From: an uncultured Flavobacteriaceae bacterium
GTDB lineage: Bacteria; Bacteroidota; Bacteroidia; Flavobacteriales; Flavobacteriaceae
Assembly (NCBI GenBank): GCA_913048115.1
Contig: CAJWVI010000001.1
Span: forward strand, 80,059-144,058
DNA length: 64,000 bases
Direction of reading: 5' to 3'
Every line of letters begins with the position of its first letter. Positions within the stretch are counted from its first letter, which is position 1. Positions 38,985 through 50,334 of the stretch are shown piece by piece. The position numbers and the translations under genes are program-made. The notes beneath the pieces were generated by a model. It had not been told where the DNA came from. It did not search any database and was given only the letters and a program-made list of their open reading frames with translations.

Positions 38985-41900
38985 TTATGCCAATATGTGT
39001 TGGAGTATTTCTAGCGCCTTAGAAACAGAGGGTGTCTTTTCTATGCTGAGTAATAACCGTAGTCCATTGCGTGTATTTTTTTCTGTCATTTTCACATGCT
39101 GTGGGTGTGTTTGTACAAATTTTAAAACGCTAGAAAAGGCTTCTGTTTGATAAAAATCACTCTGCTGGTCACTAATAAAGTAGCCAATAAAACGTCCTTG
39201 TTTCATGATAACACGTTCCAGGCCTATGGACATGGCAATCCACTTAATACGCACACTATCTAGCAACGCAAAAACCTCTTTTGGAAGCTCTCCAAAACGG
39301 TCTTCTAGTGCTTTTTGAAATTTGAGCAGCTCTGTTTCCTCCTTAATTTTATTAAGCTTGGTATAGAGGTTTAACCTTTCTGTAATATTATTAACATAAT
39401 CGTCGGGAAATAACAATTCAAAATCTGTATCTATATTAACCTCTTTTACAAAAGTTTTGTTTTTAAGGTCTTTATCTGTATCCTCATAAAGGTCTTTAAA
39501 CTCCTTCTCTTTGAGTTCTTCTATGGCTTCGGCGAGTATTTTTTGGTAGGTTTCAAACCCAATTTCATTTATAAAACCACTTTGTTCTCCGCCTAATAAA
39601 TCTCCAGCTCCTCGAATCTCGAGATCTTTCATTGCAATATTAATACCGCTACCTAAATCACTAAACTGTTCTAGTGCCGTAATACGTTTTCTAGCATCAT
39701 CTGTCATCGCAGAATAGGGCGGTGTAATGAAATAACAGAATGCTTTTTTATTGCTTCTACCCACACGACCTCGCATTTGATGTAGATCACTTAGTCCAAA
39801 ATTATTTGCATTATTTATAAAAATGGTATTTGCATTACTTACATCTAGGCCGCTTTCTATAATAGTTGTAGCGACCAATACATCAAATTCATTATTCATA
39901 AACCCAAGCATAAGCGCCTCTAGTTTTTTACCTTCCAATTGGCCATGGCCAATGCCTATTTTAGCATCAGGAACTAGGCGCTGTATCATGCCCGCAACTT
40001 CTTTAATATTTTCGATACGGTTGTGTACAAAGAATGTCTGCCCACCTCTAGATATTTCATACCTAATGGCGTCTCTAATGATCTCTTCTCCAAAACGTAT
40101 TACGTTTGTCTCAACTGGATACCTGTTGGGTGGAGGTGTAGTAATCACACTCAAATCTCTCGCCGCCATTAATGAAAACTGCAGTGTTCTGGGTATAGGA
40201 GTAGCGGTTAATGTTAGGGTGTCTACGTTTTCTTTAATGGTTTTAAGTTTGTCTTTTACGGCTACACCAAATTTTTGCTCTTCATCAATAATGAGCAAAC
40301 CAAGGTCCTTAAACTCGATTGCTTTACTTACCAATTGATGGGTTCCAATAACAATATCAAGCCTTCCGTCTTTTAAATTTTCTAAGACATTTTTGCGTTC
40401 CTTAGTGGTTCTAAAACGATTTAGGTAATCTACTTTTACGGGCATGTTTTCTAGGCGTTCACTAAAGGTCCTAAAGTGCTGAAATGCTAAAATAGTAGTA
40501 GGCACTAATATTGCAACTTGCTTTCCATTATCGACTGCTTTAAAGGCAGCGCGAACTGCAACCTCTGTTTTTCCAAAGCCTACATCCCCACATATAAGCC
40601 TATCCATTGGGCGCGGGCTCTCCATGTCTGCTTTTATATCTGCTGTTGCTGTAGATTGGTCTGGCGTGTCCTCAAACATAAAACTAGACTCTAGTTCATG
40701 TTGTAAATAACTGTCTGGGTCATATTGAAACCCTTTTTGTAGCCTTCTCTTTGCGTATAATTCTATCAAGTTAAACGCAATATGCTTTACTCTTGCTTTT
40801 GTTTTTTGTTTTAGTTTCTTCCAGGCAGCACTTCCTAGCTTGTAAATCTTTGGTAGGGTGCCGTCTTTACCATTGTATTTTGAAATTTTATGTAAAGAGT
40901 GAATGCTTAGATATAAGATATCGCGTTCTCCATAAATTAATTTAATGGCCTCTTGTTGCTTGCCCTCCACTTCAATTTTTTGCAATCCTCCAAATTTTCC
41001 AATACCGTGGTCAATATGAGTTACATAATCACCCACAACGAGATTTGTTAATTCTTTAAGGGTAATGGCTTGTTTTTTAGCATAGCCATTTTTGAGACTA
41101 AATTTATGATAGCGTTCAAAAACTTGATGATCTGTATAACAAATATGTTTGCTTTCATGATCTATAAACCCTTGGTAGAGAGGAAAAACAACTGTTTCAA
41201 TTTGTGTTACATGCCCCTTAGCATCTGCAAAAATATCTTGAAAACGTTTGGCTTGTTGATCACTGCTACAAAAAATGTAATTGGTGTATCCGTTTTCTGT
41301 GTTTTGATTTAAATTTTCAATAAGTAAATCAAACTGCTTGTTAAAAGATGGCTGTGGTTTGGTGTTAAAGGCTATTCTGTTTGACAGTTCTTCTGTTGGT
41401 GTTTTAGCTGCTTTTTCTCTTAAGCCGTGAGGGTTACTGGCCGCTAGTGTAATTCTTTTAAAACTAGACAATTGCTTTTTTAGCAAGGTAGAGGTGCAAA
41501 ACAACTCAGTTGGAGTAATCATTTTAACTTCTGCTTTTACATTGTTAAATGCCTCTGTAGCCTTTGCAAAAAGGGTATCTATTGCACCACTTAATATGTC
41601 TTCATTTTTAAGGCAGATGATGGTCTTGCTAGAGATATATTTTAGAAAACTCTCTCTGTTTTCTTCCATCATTTTATTTTCTACATTCGGGATGATAGAA
41701 ATCTTTTTTAATTGCTCCAGCGATAGTTGAGTTTCAACATCAAAAGCCCGAATACTGTCTACGTCATCTCCAAAAAACTCTACCCTATATGGCTCATCAT
41801 TGCTAAAAGAGAATACATCTAGAATACCACCACGAACAGAGAACTCTCCAGGTTCTGTTACAAAATCTACCCGTTTAAAGCTGTACTCAAACAAAACTTC

Positions 41901-42374
41901 GTTTACAAAGTCAATCGATACGTTTTCTCCTACCGAAATTTTCAAGGTATTTTTATCCAGCTCTTTTTTAGTTACTACTTTCTCAAAGAGTGCTTCGGGG
42001 TAGGTAACAATAAGTGCTGGTTTTTTTCTAGAGTTAATGCGGTTTAAAACCTCACTGCGCAACAAGACATTAGCATTGTCTGTTTCTTCAATTTGATAAG
42101 GTCTTCGGTAACTTCCGGGATAGAATAGAACACTATCATCTCCAAGGATGTTCTCTAAGTCATTAAGGTGATAGGCAGCCTCTTCTTTATCATTTAGTAT
42201 CAACAAAAATGGGACTGCTGTATCCTTGAACATTTCAGCAATACTAATAGATAGGGCACTGCCAAGGAGTCCAGACACCACGCAATTATCCCTGCTTTGA
42301 TGTGTAAGCTGGGTTTTTAATGCTGCTAAAGCAGAAGACTCTCTAAAGAGAGAGCGAACAATTTTTTTGCTCAT
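38985..42374 (-). CDS. mfd: Transcription-repair coupling factor
   Basis: VGDYVTHIDHGIGKFGGL CarD-like domain, GDVGFGKTEVAVRAAFKAV, LHQMRGRVGRS. Confidence 0.97.
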   Translation of the reverse strand: MSKKIVRSLFRESSALAALKTQLTHQSRDNCVVSGLLGSALSISIAEMFKDTAVPFLLILNDKEEAAYHLNDLENILGDDSVLFYPGSYRRPYQIEETDNANVLLRSEVLNRINSRKKPALIVTYPEALFEKVVTKKELDKNTLKISVGENVSIDFVNEVLFEYSFKRVDFVTEPGEFSVRGGILDVFSFSNDEPYRVEFFGDDVDSIRAFDVETQLSLEQLKKISIIPNVENKMMEENRESFLKYISSKTIICLKNEDILSGAIDTLFAKATEAFNNVKAEVKMITPTELFCTSTLLKKQLSSFKRITLAASNPHGLREKAAKTPTEELSNRIAFNTKPQPSFNKQFDLLIENLNQNTENGYTNYIFCSSDQQAKRFQDIFADAKGHVTQIETVVFPLYQGFIDHESKHICYTDHQVFERYHKFSLKNGYAKKQAITLKELTNLVVGDYVTHIDHGIGKFGGLQKIEVEGKQQEAIKLIYGERDILYLSIHSLHKISKYNGKDGTLPKIYKLGSAAWKKLKQKTKARVKHIAFNLIELYAKRRLQKGFQYDPDSYLQHELESSFMFEDTPDQSTATADIKADMESPRPMDRLICGDVGFGKTEVAVRAAFKAVDNGKQVAILVPTTILAFQHFRTFSERLENMPVKVDYLNRFRTTKERKNVLENLKDGRLDIVIGTHQLVSKAIEFKDLGLLIIDEEQKFGVAVKDKLKTIKENVDTLTLTATPIPRTLQFSLMAARDLSVITTPPPNRYPVETNVIRFGEEIIRDAIRYEISRGGQTFFVHNRIENIKEVAGMIQRLVPDAKIGIGHGQLEGKKLEALMLGFMNNEFDVLVATTIIESGLDVSNANTIFINNANNFGLSDLHQMRGRVGRSNKKAFCYFITPPYSAMTDDARKRITALEQFSDLGSGINIAMKDLEIRGAGDLLGGEQSGFINEIGFETYQKILAEAIEELKEKEFKDLYEDTDKDLKNKTFVKEVNIDTDFELLFPDDYVNNITERLNLYTKLNKIKEETELLKFQKALEDRFGELPKEVFALLDSVRIKWIAMSIGLERVIMKQGRFIGYFISDQQSDFYQTEAFSSVLKFVQTHPQHVKMTEKNTRNGLRLLLSIEKTPSVSKALEILQHILA

Positions 42375-42435
42375 AGAATACAAAAATAAACCAAAGGTAG
42401 ATGCTCACAAAGGGCCTTATGATTTATTTAAACAT

Positions 42436-43239
42436 TTAATGCTGTTTTTCATTTGTTTCAAGAAGTTTGCCTACAGGATTGGTTGCTCTATTTTTAAACC
42501 CGTGAATACTGCTGCTTAAAATTAAAACGCCCCCGCAACCATATGCCATTAGTTTGATGACATCAAAGCTTCCCGAGTTTGCAACGCCTATAGCGATAAG
42601 CCCCCATGCGCCAACTAATGCGAATTCTCGCATGTTTCTTTTCCAGGTTATAACCAAATTTATTAAGGTGGCAACCCCTATGATAAACAGCGTCCATCGT
42701 TGAGGTGAAATACCCCAGCCTTCCCAGCCAATTTTGGTGAGGTATATGGTAACGTTTGCAATACAAGCTACCGTAAGCCAACCACTATAAATAATAAATG
42801 GCCACCACAAAAAAGCAATGGTTGAAAGCGGTGCGTCCCAGAGCTCCATGCGGTTTCTTATTATAATTTGAAGCAAGCAATATAAAATAAAGAATATAAC
42901 AACGGTAGATAGCAGGATGTAGTCACAGACGAACAAGTAACACCAAAGACTGTTTGCGGTGCAACTTAAAACAAACCACCATCCTGTCTTCGCTATAAAC
43001 GCATCGTCGCGCACTCTTACAAACAGACTCCTAGATTGGTATATAATAAACCCCAAAAGCAATAGGTAAATAACACCCCAAATAGAAAAGGCATAGCTTG
43101 CTGGCGTAAAAAGAGTTTGGTATTTGGCGCTTATCGAGCCTTGCGTTGTGTTATTAAACACCCCGGCGCTAGAGGCATAGTTTATGTAAATAGTGCCAAT
43201 AAAAAATATGATATTAAGCACTTGTAGTAATTTTTTCAA
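42436..43239 (-). CDS. Multi-TM protein resembling the TspO/MBR family
   Basis: 267 aa; FTPASYAFSIWGVIYLLLLGFIIYQ and WWPFIIYSGWLTVACIANVTIYL TspO-like segments. Confidence 0.72.
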   Translation of the reverse strand: MKKLLQVLNIIFFIGTIYINYASSAGVFNNTTQGSISAKYQTLFTPASYAFSIWGVIYLLLLGFIIYQSRSLFVRVRDDAFIAKTGWWFVLSCTANSLWCYLFVCDYILLSTVVIFFILYCLLQIIIRNRMELWDAPLSTIAFLWWPFIIYSGWLTVACIANVTIYLTKIGWEGWGISPQRWTLFIIGVATLINLVITWKRNMREFALVGAWGLIAIGVANSGSFDVIKLMAYGCGGVLILSSSIHGFKNRATNPVGKLLETNEKQH

Positions 43240-43355
43240 AAGGGGAGATGTTTTTAAAGCTATTATATTGGGCTAAAGTTACACTAAAATAGTGGGACCC
43301 ATTTTTAATATAAATTTAAAAAATAGGTACCTTCCTGTTTTTAAATTTCCAGTTC

Positions 43356-45263
43356 ATGAAAAATCATTATCACATACCATCTCCTGAGGCATATACAGAA
43401 GCTTGTCATCAGGCAACCAAATCTCCACATGATTTTTGGGATACGATTGCCCGTGAAAATTTTGAATGGATGAAGCCTTGGGATACTGTGTTGGAATATG
43501 ATTTATCCATTCCAGAAGTAACATGGTTTAAAGGCGCTAAATTAAATATTACAGTAAATTGTATCGATAGGCATTTGGCCACTCGGGGTTCAAAAACCGC
43601 CTTGCTTTTTGAGCCAAATGACCCATCAAAACCCTGTGAGCCAATTAGTTACCAGGCGCTTTATACGCGTGTCTGTAAAATGGCCAACGTGCTAAAGGGT
43701 AAGGGCATACAAAAAGGAGACCGCGTGTGTTTGTATTTGCCTATGATTCCAGAACTAGCAATCGCTGTGCTTGCTTGTGCTCGTATTGGAGCGGTTCATT
43801 CTGTGGTATTTGCCGGGTTTTCATCTACAGCATTAGCTACCCGTATTAATGACTGCGATTGTAAAATGGTGATTACCAGTGATGGTTCTTATCGAGGGGC
43901 TAAAACCATAGACCTAAAAAGTATTGTTGATGCTGCTTTGTTAGATTGTAAGGGAGTAGAAACCGTATTAATCGTGCAAAGAATTGCCTCTGAAATAACC
44001 TTAGTAGCACACCGTGATTACTGGATGGAGCCCTTGCTGGCTTTAGCCTCTGAAGTATGCGCCCCAGAAATTATGGACGCAGAAGATCCTTTATTTATTT
44101 TATATACCTCTGGCTCTACTGGAAAACCCAAAGGAATGGTGCACACTACCGCTGGGTATATGGTATACAGTGCGTTCTCGTTTCAAAACGTATTTCAATA
44201 CCAAGAACAGGACGTGTATTGGTGTACCGCAGATATTGGGTGGGTTACAGGGCATAGTTATATTGTATATGGCCCCCTGGCAAATGGAGCGACTTCGTTG
44301 ATGTTTGAAGGCGTACCAACATATCCAGATGCAGGACGTTTTTGGGAGGTGATTGCAAAACACAAGGTCAATCAATTTTACACAGCACCTACGGCAATTA
44401 GAGCACTTGCCAAGGAATCTTTAGCCTTGGTAGAGAAACATGATCTTTCTTCTTTAAAAGTATTAGGCACTGTTGGAGAGCCCATCAATGAAGAGGCATG
44501 GCATTGGTATGATGATCATATCGGAAAAAATAATGCCCCAATTGTAGATACTTGGTGGCAAACAGAAACAGGCGGTATTATGATTACTTCTTTGCCAGGT
44601 ATTACAAAGGCAATTCCAACCTATGCAACCAAAGCTATGCCAGGAATTAGACTTGCCTTGATGGATGATACTGGCCAGGAGCTTACCCACCCAAAGGCCC
44701 AAGGAAAGTTATGTATTAGCTATCCATGGCCTTCTATGGCGCGAAGTATTTATGGAAATCACAAGCGCTATAAAGAAACCTATTTCTCTGCCTTTAAAAA
44801 TTTCTATTTCACCGGTGATGGCGCTCTGCGCGATGCTGATGGTAATTATAGAATTACGGGTAGGGTAGATGATGTTATTATAGTCTCTGGGCATAATTTA
44901 GGAACTGCCCCAATTGAGGATGCGATTAACCAACATCCTTTGGTTGCAGAAAGTGCTGTGGTTGGATTTCCACACCACATAAAAGGAACAGCATTATACG
45001 GGTATGTGAGCTTAAAAAATGCAGCAGGTAAAAACGAAGATGAATTGCGTCTAGAGATAAATGACATTATTAGTCTAGAAATTGGACCTATTGCAAAACT
45101 TAATAAAATTCAATTTACACAAGGGTTGCCTAAAACACGAAGTGGAAAAATAATGCGTCGCATCCTTAGAAAAATTGCCCAAAAAGAAATCGATAATTTG
45201 GGAGATATTTCTACACTGTTAAACCCAGAGGTGGTACAACATATTATTAATAACGCACTATAA
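43356..45263 (+). CDS. acs: Acetyl-CoA synthetase
   Basis: YTSGSTGKPKGMVHT, TWWQTETGG, KTRSGKIMRRILRKIA. Confidence 0.96.
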   Translation: MKNHYHIPSPEAYTEACHQATKSPHDFWDTIARENFEWMKPWDTVLEYDLSIPEVTWFKGAKLNITVNCIDRHLATRGSKTALLFEPNDPSKPCEPISYQALYTRVCKMANVLKGKGIQKGDRVCLYLPMIPELAIAVLACARIGAVHSVVFAGFSSTALATRINDCDCKMVITSDGSYRGAKTIDLKSIVDAALLDCKGVETVLIVQRIASEITLVAHRDYWMEPLLALASEVCAPEIMDAEDPLFILYTSGSTGKPKGMVHTTAGYMVYSAFSFQNVFQYQEQDVYWCTADIGWVTGHSYIVYGPLANGATSLMFEGVPTYPDAGRFWEVIAKHKVNQFYTAPTAIRALAKESLALVEKHDLSSLKVLGTVGEPINEEAWHWYDDHIGKNNAPIVDTWWQTETGGIMITSLPGITKAIPTYATKAMPGIRLALMDDTGQELTHPKAQGKLCISYPWPSMARSIYGNHKRYKETYFSAFKNFYFTGDGALRDADGNYRITGRVDDVIIVSGHNLGTAPIEDAINQHPLVAESAVVGFPHHIKGTALYGYVSLKNAAGKNEDELRLEINDIISLEIGPIAKLNKIQFTQGLPKTRSGKIMRRILRKIAQKEIDNLGDISTLLNPEVVQHIINNAL

Positions 45264-45331
45264 GTTGTTGGTTGGTGTAGGGAGTGATTCGTAAATTCCC
45301 TTAAAACCTTTTTATAAAAAACAAGGCGTAT

Positions 45332-46336
45332 TTATGCCTTTTTCATAAAGCTCTCTGCTTTGGCCACCATGTTTTTACTTCCGCAGAAAAAAGGAACACG
45401 TTGGTGCAACTCTGTAGGTTTGATGTCTAGAATTCTTGTAAAACCGTCACTGGCCTTTCCTCCAGATTGCTCTGCTATGTAAGCCATAGGATTGCATTCA
45501 TACAATAAACGTAATTTTCCTTTTGGATCTTTTGATGTATTTGGATACATGTAAATACCTCCTTTGATCATGTTTCTATGAAAGTCTGAGACTAAAGAGC
45601 CAATATATCTTGATGTATATGGTCTATCTTCTTCTTCTTTTTGGCAATACTTTATATAGTCTTTTACACCCTGTGGGAAATGCACATAATTCCCTTCATT
45701 TACAGAGTAAATAGTTCCGTCTTCTGGAAATTGCATGTTAGGATGCGATAGGTAATAGGTTCCAATGGCTGGGTTTAAGGTAAACCCATTCACGCCATGT
45801 CCTGTAGAGTATACAATCATGGTCGAGGTGCCGTATACTATATACCCTGCAGCTACTTGTTTGTTTCCTGGCTGTAAAAAATCATCTATCGTTACAGGAG
45901 TTCCCTCTGGAGTGATTCTTCTATAAATTGAAAAAATAGTACCTACAGAAACATTAACATCTATATTAGAAGACCCGTCTAAAGGATCGATTAAGACAAT
46001 ATATTTGTTATCGTTTTTTTCATTTCTACCTGCAATGGTAATAAAGTCATCTTCTTCTTCACTGGCAATACCACAAACAATTTCTCTATTGGTCAAGGTT
46101 TTAATAAACACATCATTGGCATAGATATCTAGTTTTTGTTGATCTTCTCCCTGCACGTTAGTTTCTCCAGCCGTTCCTAAGATATCTACCAAACCAGCTT
46201 TGTTTACCTCATGGTTTACTACTTTTGCTGCAAGACGTATAGAATTAATAAGCCTAGAAAGCTCTCCCGATGAGTATTTAAATTCGGTTTGATTTTCTAT
46301 AATAAACTCTCCTAGTGTTTTGTTTTTATTTGCCAT
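45332..46336 (-). CDS. fbp: Fructose-1,6-bisphosphatase class I
   Basis: [23 protein letters not shown]; start set at [11 protein letters not shown] (the ORF track extends further). Confidence 0.96.
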   Translation of the reverse strand: MANKNKTLGEFIIENQTEFKYSSGELSRLINSIRLAAKVVNHEVNKAGLVDILGTAGETNVQGEDQQKLDIYANDVFIKTLTNREIVCGIASEEEDDFITIAGRNEKNDNKYIVLIDPLDGSSNIDVNVSVGTIFSIYRRITPEGTPVTIDDFLQPGNKQVAAGYIVYGTSTMIVYSTGHGVNGFTLNPAIGTYYLSHPNMQFPEDGTIYSVNEGNYVHFPQGVKDYIKYCQKEEEDRPYTSRYIGSLVSDFHRNMIKGGIYMYPNTSKDPKGKLRLLYECNPMAYIAEQSGGKASDGFTRILDIKPTELHQRVPFFCGSKNMVAKAESFMKKA

Positions 46337-46418
46337 GGCGTGTTGTTCAATGAATTTAGCACAAATATCGCTTTTTTTAAGAAATTGAACCGATATTTGT
46401 GTATCAAAACTAGAAATT

Positions 46419-46901
46419 ATGGGTGTTGTTGTAAGAGAAGCTATTGAAGCAGATATGCCTCGAGTACTTGAGCTTATAAAAGAGCTTGCTGTGTATGAGA
46501 AGCAGCCAGATGCAGTGCGCATTACTCTGCAAACATTAGTCTCTGAGGGTTTTGGAGAACAACCCTTATTTACTTGTTTTGTTTCACAATGGGATGGAGT
46601 TATTGTGGGCATGGCATTATGCTATTTTAGATTTTCTACCTGGAGTGGCCGTACGGTTCATTTAGAAGATTTAATTGTTAGTGAGTCTAAAAGAGGCTTG
46701 GGCATTGGCATGGCACTTTATACACGTGTGCTAGAATACGCAAACTCTTTTGGTGTAAAAAGAGTAGAGTGGGTTGTGTTAAGTTGGAATACCCCCGCCA
46801 TACAATTTTACGAAAAAACAGGTGCCAAGCTTTTAAAAGAATGGTATTTGGTTCAATTTGATGAAGAAGGACTGTCTCATTTTCTAAAACCAAGGAGTTA
46901 A
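46419..46901 (+). CDS. GNAT family N-acetyltransferase
   Basis: [28 protein letters not shown] acetyl-CoA binding motif. Confidence 0.93.
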   Translation: MGVVVREAIEADMPRVLELIKELAVYEKQPDAVRITLQTLVSEGFGEQPLFTCFVSQWDGVIVGMALCYFRFSTWSGRTVHLEDLIVSESKRGLGIGMALYTRVLEYANSFGVKRVEWVVLSWNTPAIQFYEKTGAKLLKEWYLVQFDEEGLSHFLKPRS

Positions 46902-46930
46902 ACTAAAATTTCAGCTTTGTGAAAAACACT

Positions 46931-48187
46931 ATGAATGTATTTAAATTTGGAGGAGCTTCGGTAAAAGATGCCGAAGGAGTTAAAAATGTAGCAACTGTTT
47001 TACAACAAACGGGGCATGCTAATTTGGTAATTGTAGTCTCTGCCATGGGAAAAATGACCAATGCACTAGAGGATGTTGTAACCTGCTATTTTAAAGAACC
47101 AACAAAGGTAAAAGAGGCTATAGAAGATATTAAGGCATATCATACCTCTATTGCTAGTGGTGTATTTACCCATGACAGCGCACCTATTTTTAAACAGATA
47201 GACGCCTTGTTGCAAGAGCTATCTTCTTTTTTAAAGACTAACAAATCCACCAACCATGCCTATGTATATGATCAAGTTGTAGGCTATGGAGAACTGCTTT
47301 CTACAGCTATTATTGCAGCATATTTAGAACAGGTATCTATAAAAAATAACTGGATAGATATACGCACGTGCATTGCCACAGATACTGTCTTTAGAGATGC
47401 TACCGTAGATTGGAAAACCACCCAACAGCAAATCATAAAGAACATTCCTGCCACTGGAATTACAATTACTCAAGGTTTTTTAGGCGCAGAAGACACCAAT
47501 AATTTTACAACAACCCTTGGTAGAGAAGGAAGTGATTATACAGCAGCCATTTTAGCCTACTGCCTTAACGCAACAAGTGTTACTATCTGGAAAGATGTTC
47601 CCGGCGTTTTAAATGCAGACCCGCGGTATTTTAAAAGCACCACCTTGTTGCACCATATTTCTTATAGAGAAGCCATCGAGTTGGCTTTTTATGGTGCCTC
47701 AATTATACATCCTAAAACAATACAACCATTGCAAAGAAAAGAAATACCATTATTTGTAAAATCTTTCTATGACCCAATGAGCCCAGGTACTTGTGTGGGT
47801 AAAGGTGTTGCATTAGACCCACACACCTCGTGTTTTATTTTAAAGAGAAATCAAGTACTATTGTCTTTATCGTCTCTTGATTTTAGTTTTATTGTAGAAA
47901 AAAACATTAGCGATATTTTTATTTTGCTAGACACCTATAAAATGAAGGTAGCATTAATTCAAAACTCCGCCATTAGTTTCTCAGTAGTTGTTGATAATAA
48001 ATACAACAATCTAGATGTATTGTTATCATCATTAAGATCTACCTTTAGAGTGAGTTGGAATGAGAGCGTCACACTGTATACCATACGGCATGCTTCTTCA
48101 AAGGATGTGAAGTCGGTACTTCAACATCGAGAAGTTTTATTAAAACAAGAGAGCAGAGAAACGGTACAGTTGGTTATTAAAGAGTAG
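46931..48187 (+). CDS. Aspartate kinase, monofunctional
   Basis: MNVFKFGGASVKDAEGV, TTLGREGSDYTAAILAY, WKDVPGVLNADPR. Confidence 0.94.
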   Translation: MNVFKFGGASVKDAEGVKNVATVLQQTGHANLVIVVSAMGKMTNALEDVVTCYFKEPTKVKEAIEDIKAYHTSIASGVFTHDSAPIFKQIDALLQELSSFLKTNKSTNHAYVYDQVVGYGELLSTAIIAAYLEQVSIKNNWIDIRTCIATDTVFRDATVDWKTTQQQIIKNIPATGITITQGFLGAEDTNNFTTTLGREGSDYTAAILAYCLNATSVTIWKDVPGVLNADPRYFKSTTLLHHISYREAIELAFYGASIIHPKTIQPLQRKEIPLFVKSFYDPMSPGTCVGKGVALDPHTSCFILKRNQVLLSLSSLDFSFIVEKNISDIFILLDTYKMKVALIQNSAISFSVVVDNKYNNLDVLLSSLRSTFRVSWNESVTLYTIRHASSKDVKSVLQHREVLLKQESRETVQLVIKE

Positions 48188-48312
48188 AGACGATGCCTTT
48201 TAATTAAATTTTTGCTTGACCTAATTCAACGTTATTTACTATGGGTATTGGATAGTTAACATAATATTAGGTTGAAGTTTTGGTCTTGGGTTAGAAAGAA
48301 AATCGCTAAAAT

Positions 48313-48729
48313 TTAAAAGTATTTGGCAGTAAACTCATGACAATATTCTTTTATTTCTTCTCTTGCTCTTGCAAAAGCAACCTGAGTTTGCTCGGGGGTA
48401 CCTTTAAACCTTGATGGGTCATAAAAATTATGGTGCATGCGTAGTGCATTTGGCGCTGCAATAAATGGACAGTTTTCAAAGGCATGATCACAAACTGTTA
48501 TAATATAATGCCAATCTATATTTTGGTATTCATTTACATTGTTTGAGGTATGACCAGAAATATCAATACCCTCTTTTTTCATGGTAGCTAATGCTCCAGG
48601 GTTAATGCCATGGGTTTCTATCCCTGCGCTATAGATGCTTGCTTTATCCCCAAGCATTTGTTGTAAATACCCATCTGCCATTTGGCTTCGGCAACTATTT
48701 CCTGTACAGAGCACGAGTATGTTTTTCAT
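48313..48729 (-). CDS. Arsenate reductase-like low-MW phosphotyrosine phosphatase fold protein
   Basis: VLCTGNSCRSQMADGYL P-loop. Confidence 0.9.
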   Translation of the reverse strand: MKNILVLCTGNSCRSQMADGYLQQMLGDKASIYSAGIETHGINPGALATMKKEGIDISGHTSNNVNEYQNIDWHYIITVCDHAFENCPFIAAPNALRMHHNFYDPSRFKGTPEQTQVAFARAREEIKEYCHEFTAKYF

Positions 48730-48785
48730 ATTTTTTTAAGTCTTAAAAGTTTTTTAAGCTCTTTAAATAGGCTAGCCCATACCTC

Positions 48786-49277
48786 TTAACAGCAACCACT
48801 TTCTGGAGCACAAGTGTTTGCTTGGGGTTGCGTATTTGTGGCTTGTGGAACCCCGCAAATATCTTCTGCTTTACAAGCTGTTTTTTGAGTAGCTAGTTGT
48901 AGCATTAAATTGCTTCCATGAATCTCAAGACTTGTTACAAATAATTGAGCGGTATGAAACAATGCATTGCTATATTCAAAACGCACTTCGCTGTTTTTGG
49001 TATAGGGTTTCATTGCTCCAACGGTTGTTAAGATATCTAGTGCTTTACTGCAAGACATAAAATCTGTCTTTCCAATTTCAGAAGGACTTTCCCAAAGCTG
49101 TATGATGGTCTCTTTCCAGGCATCTGTTCTTGCGCCGCAATCTACAGAGTCTACCGTAATGTGTTTTACCTCTGTGATATGATAGTTGGCTCCTACTAGT
49201 TGTCCTGGCATGTATTGAAACAGCAAGGACTTTTCTGGATGCTTGTGTAGGGTGTTAAAAAACTCTTCTGTTGTCAT
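48786..49277 (-). CDS. DUF6428-like protein
   Basis: 163 aa; position next to the arsC-like gene; HITEVKHITVDSVDCGARTDAWKETIIQLWES; Cys-rich C-terminus APESGCC. Confidence 0.7.
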   Translation of the reverse strand: MTTEEFFNTLHKHPEKSLLFQYMPGQLVGANYHITEVKHITVDSVDCGARTDAWKETIIQLWESPSEIGKTDFMSCSKALDILTTVGAMKPYTKNSEVRFEYSNALFHTAQLFVTSLEIHGSNLMLQLATQKTACKAEDICGVPQATNTQPQANTCAPESGCC

Positions 49278-49323
49278 AGGTTTCTTTTTTGGTCAATAGT
49301 CTTATTGCTGTCTGGTAATGGCC

Positions 49324-50271
49324 TTACGCATCTTTAAAAGCGCGCAGTATTTTATTTACAATAACTTGAGCTAATTTCTCCTTACTCTCAAGTGTCCATC
49401 CCGCAACATGTGGGCTTAAAATAACATTGTCCATCGCTAGAAGTTCTTTAAATTCTTGTGGTATAGTGTTGGTAAAAAGTGTTTCAAAAGATGCTTTTTC
49501 ATACTCCAAAACATCCAGTCCTGCACCTAGTATTTTTTTGCTTTTTAAACCAGCAACCAATGCTTTGGTCACCACGCTTTTTCCTCTTGCGGTATTGATA
49601 AGCCAAAAGGGTTTTTTAAACCCAGCAATAAAGCCAGCGTCTATCATTTGGTTGGTTTGAGGTGTCCAAGGGGTGTGAAGACTCACCACATCTGCCTGCT
49701 CTTGAAGTATTTTTAGGGATACTTGCTTGGCGTTTTTATTGCCTACTTCTTGCTTAATATCATAACATAGTACTCTGCAATTAAAGCCTTTTAATTTTTT
49801 GGCAAAAGAGCGGCCCATGTTGCCATAGCCAATAAGACCTATGGTTTTTGCTTCTATTTCAAGCCCTCGATTAGATTCTCTATTCCAGCATCCGTTTTTT
49901 ACTTCTCTATCCGCACTATTTAATTTATTAAAGAGTGATAACAGCATGCCTAAGGCATGTTCTCCAACAGCATTTTTGTTGCCTTGTGGAGCCGCTATGG
50001 TTTTGATATTTTTCTTATTAGCGTATGGAGTGTCAATACTTTCTAGTCCAGCACCTACACGCGCTATAAATTTTAAGTTGGTTGCAGCCTCTAGAAACTG
50101 TCTGTCTATTTTAAACCTGCTTCTAATAACGATACCATCGTAGTTGGCAATGACCTTCTCAACGGCTACTTTTGAAGACGTATAATCTGCTACACAATCA
50201 AAGCCAGCTTGACTAAGTTGCTCAATGAGTAAGGGGTGATTTTGGTCTAGATGAAGTATTTTCATTTTCAA
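49324..50271 (-). CDS. 2-hydroxyacid dehydrogenase (D-3-phosphoglycerate dehydrogenase-like)
   Basis: GLIGYGNMGRSFAKKL NAD motif, LINTARGKSVV, LSPHVAGWT. Confidence 0.9.
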   Translation of the reverse strand: MKMKILHLDQNHPLLIEQLSQAGFDCVADYTSSKVAVEKVIANYDGIVIRSRFKIDRQFLEAATNLKFIARVGAGLESIDTPYANKKNIKTIAAPQGNKNAVGEHALGMLLSLFNKLNSADREVKNGCWNRESNRGLEIEAKTIGLIGYGNMGRSFAKKLKGFNCRVLCYDIKQEVGNKNAKQVSLKILQEQADVVSLHTPWTPQTNQMIDAGFIAGFKKPFWLINTARGKSVVTKALVAGLKSKKILGAGLDVLEYEKASFETLFTNTIPQEFKELLAMDNVILSPHVAGWTLESKEKLAQVIVNKILRAFKDA

Positions 50272-50334
50272 TTAAATAATGCCAAAGGTACTTAGTATAT
50301 ATTGATCTATGACAATGGTTAGGTTACCTAAAGA

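Noticed and set aside
39823-42003. Several plus-strand ORFs antisense to mfd
   Set aside because: Fully inside a strongly conserved gene; low-complexity translations typical of antisense frames.
42563-42781. 72-aa ORF inside the TspO-like gene
   Set aside because: Overlaps a longer, family-like ORF on the same strand in another frame.
46337-46612. 92-aa N-terminal extension of the fbp ORF
   Set aside because: Runs antisense into the GNAT gene and has no FBPase similarity; the conserved protein begins at [11 protein letters not shown] (46336).
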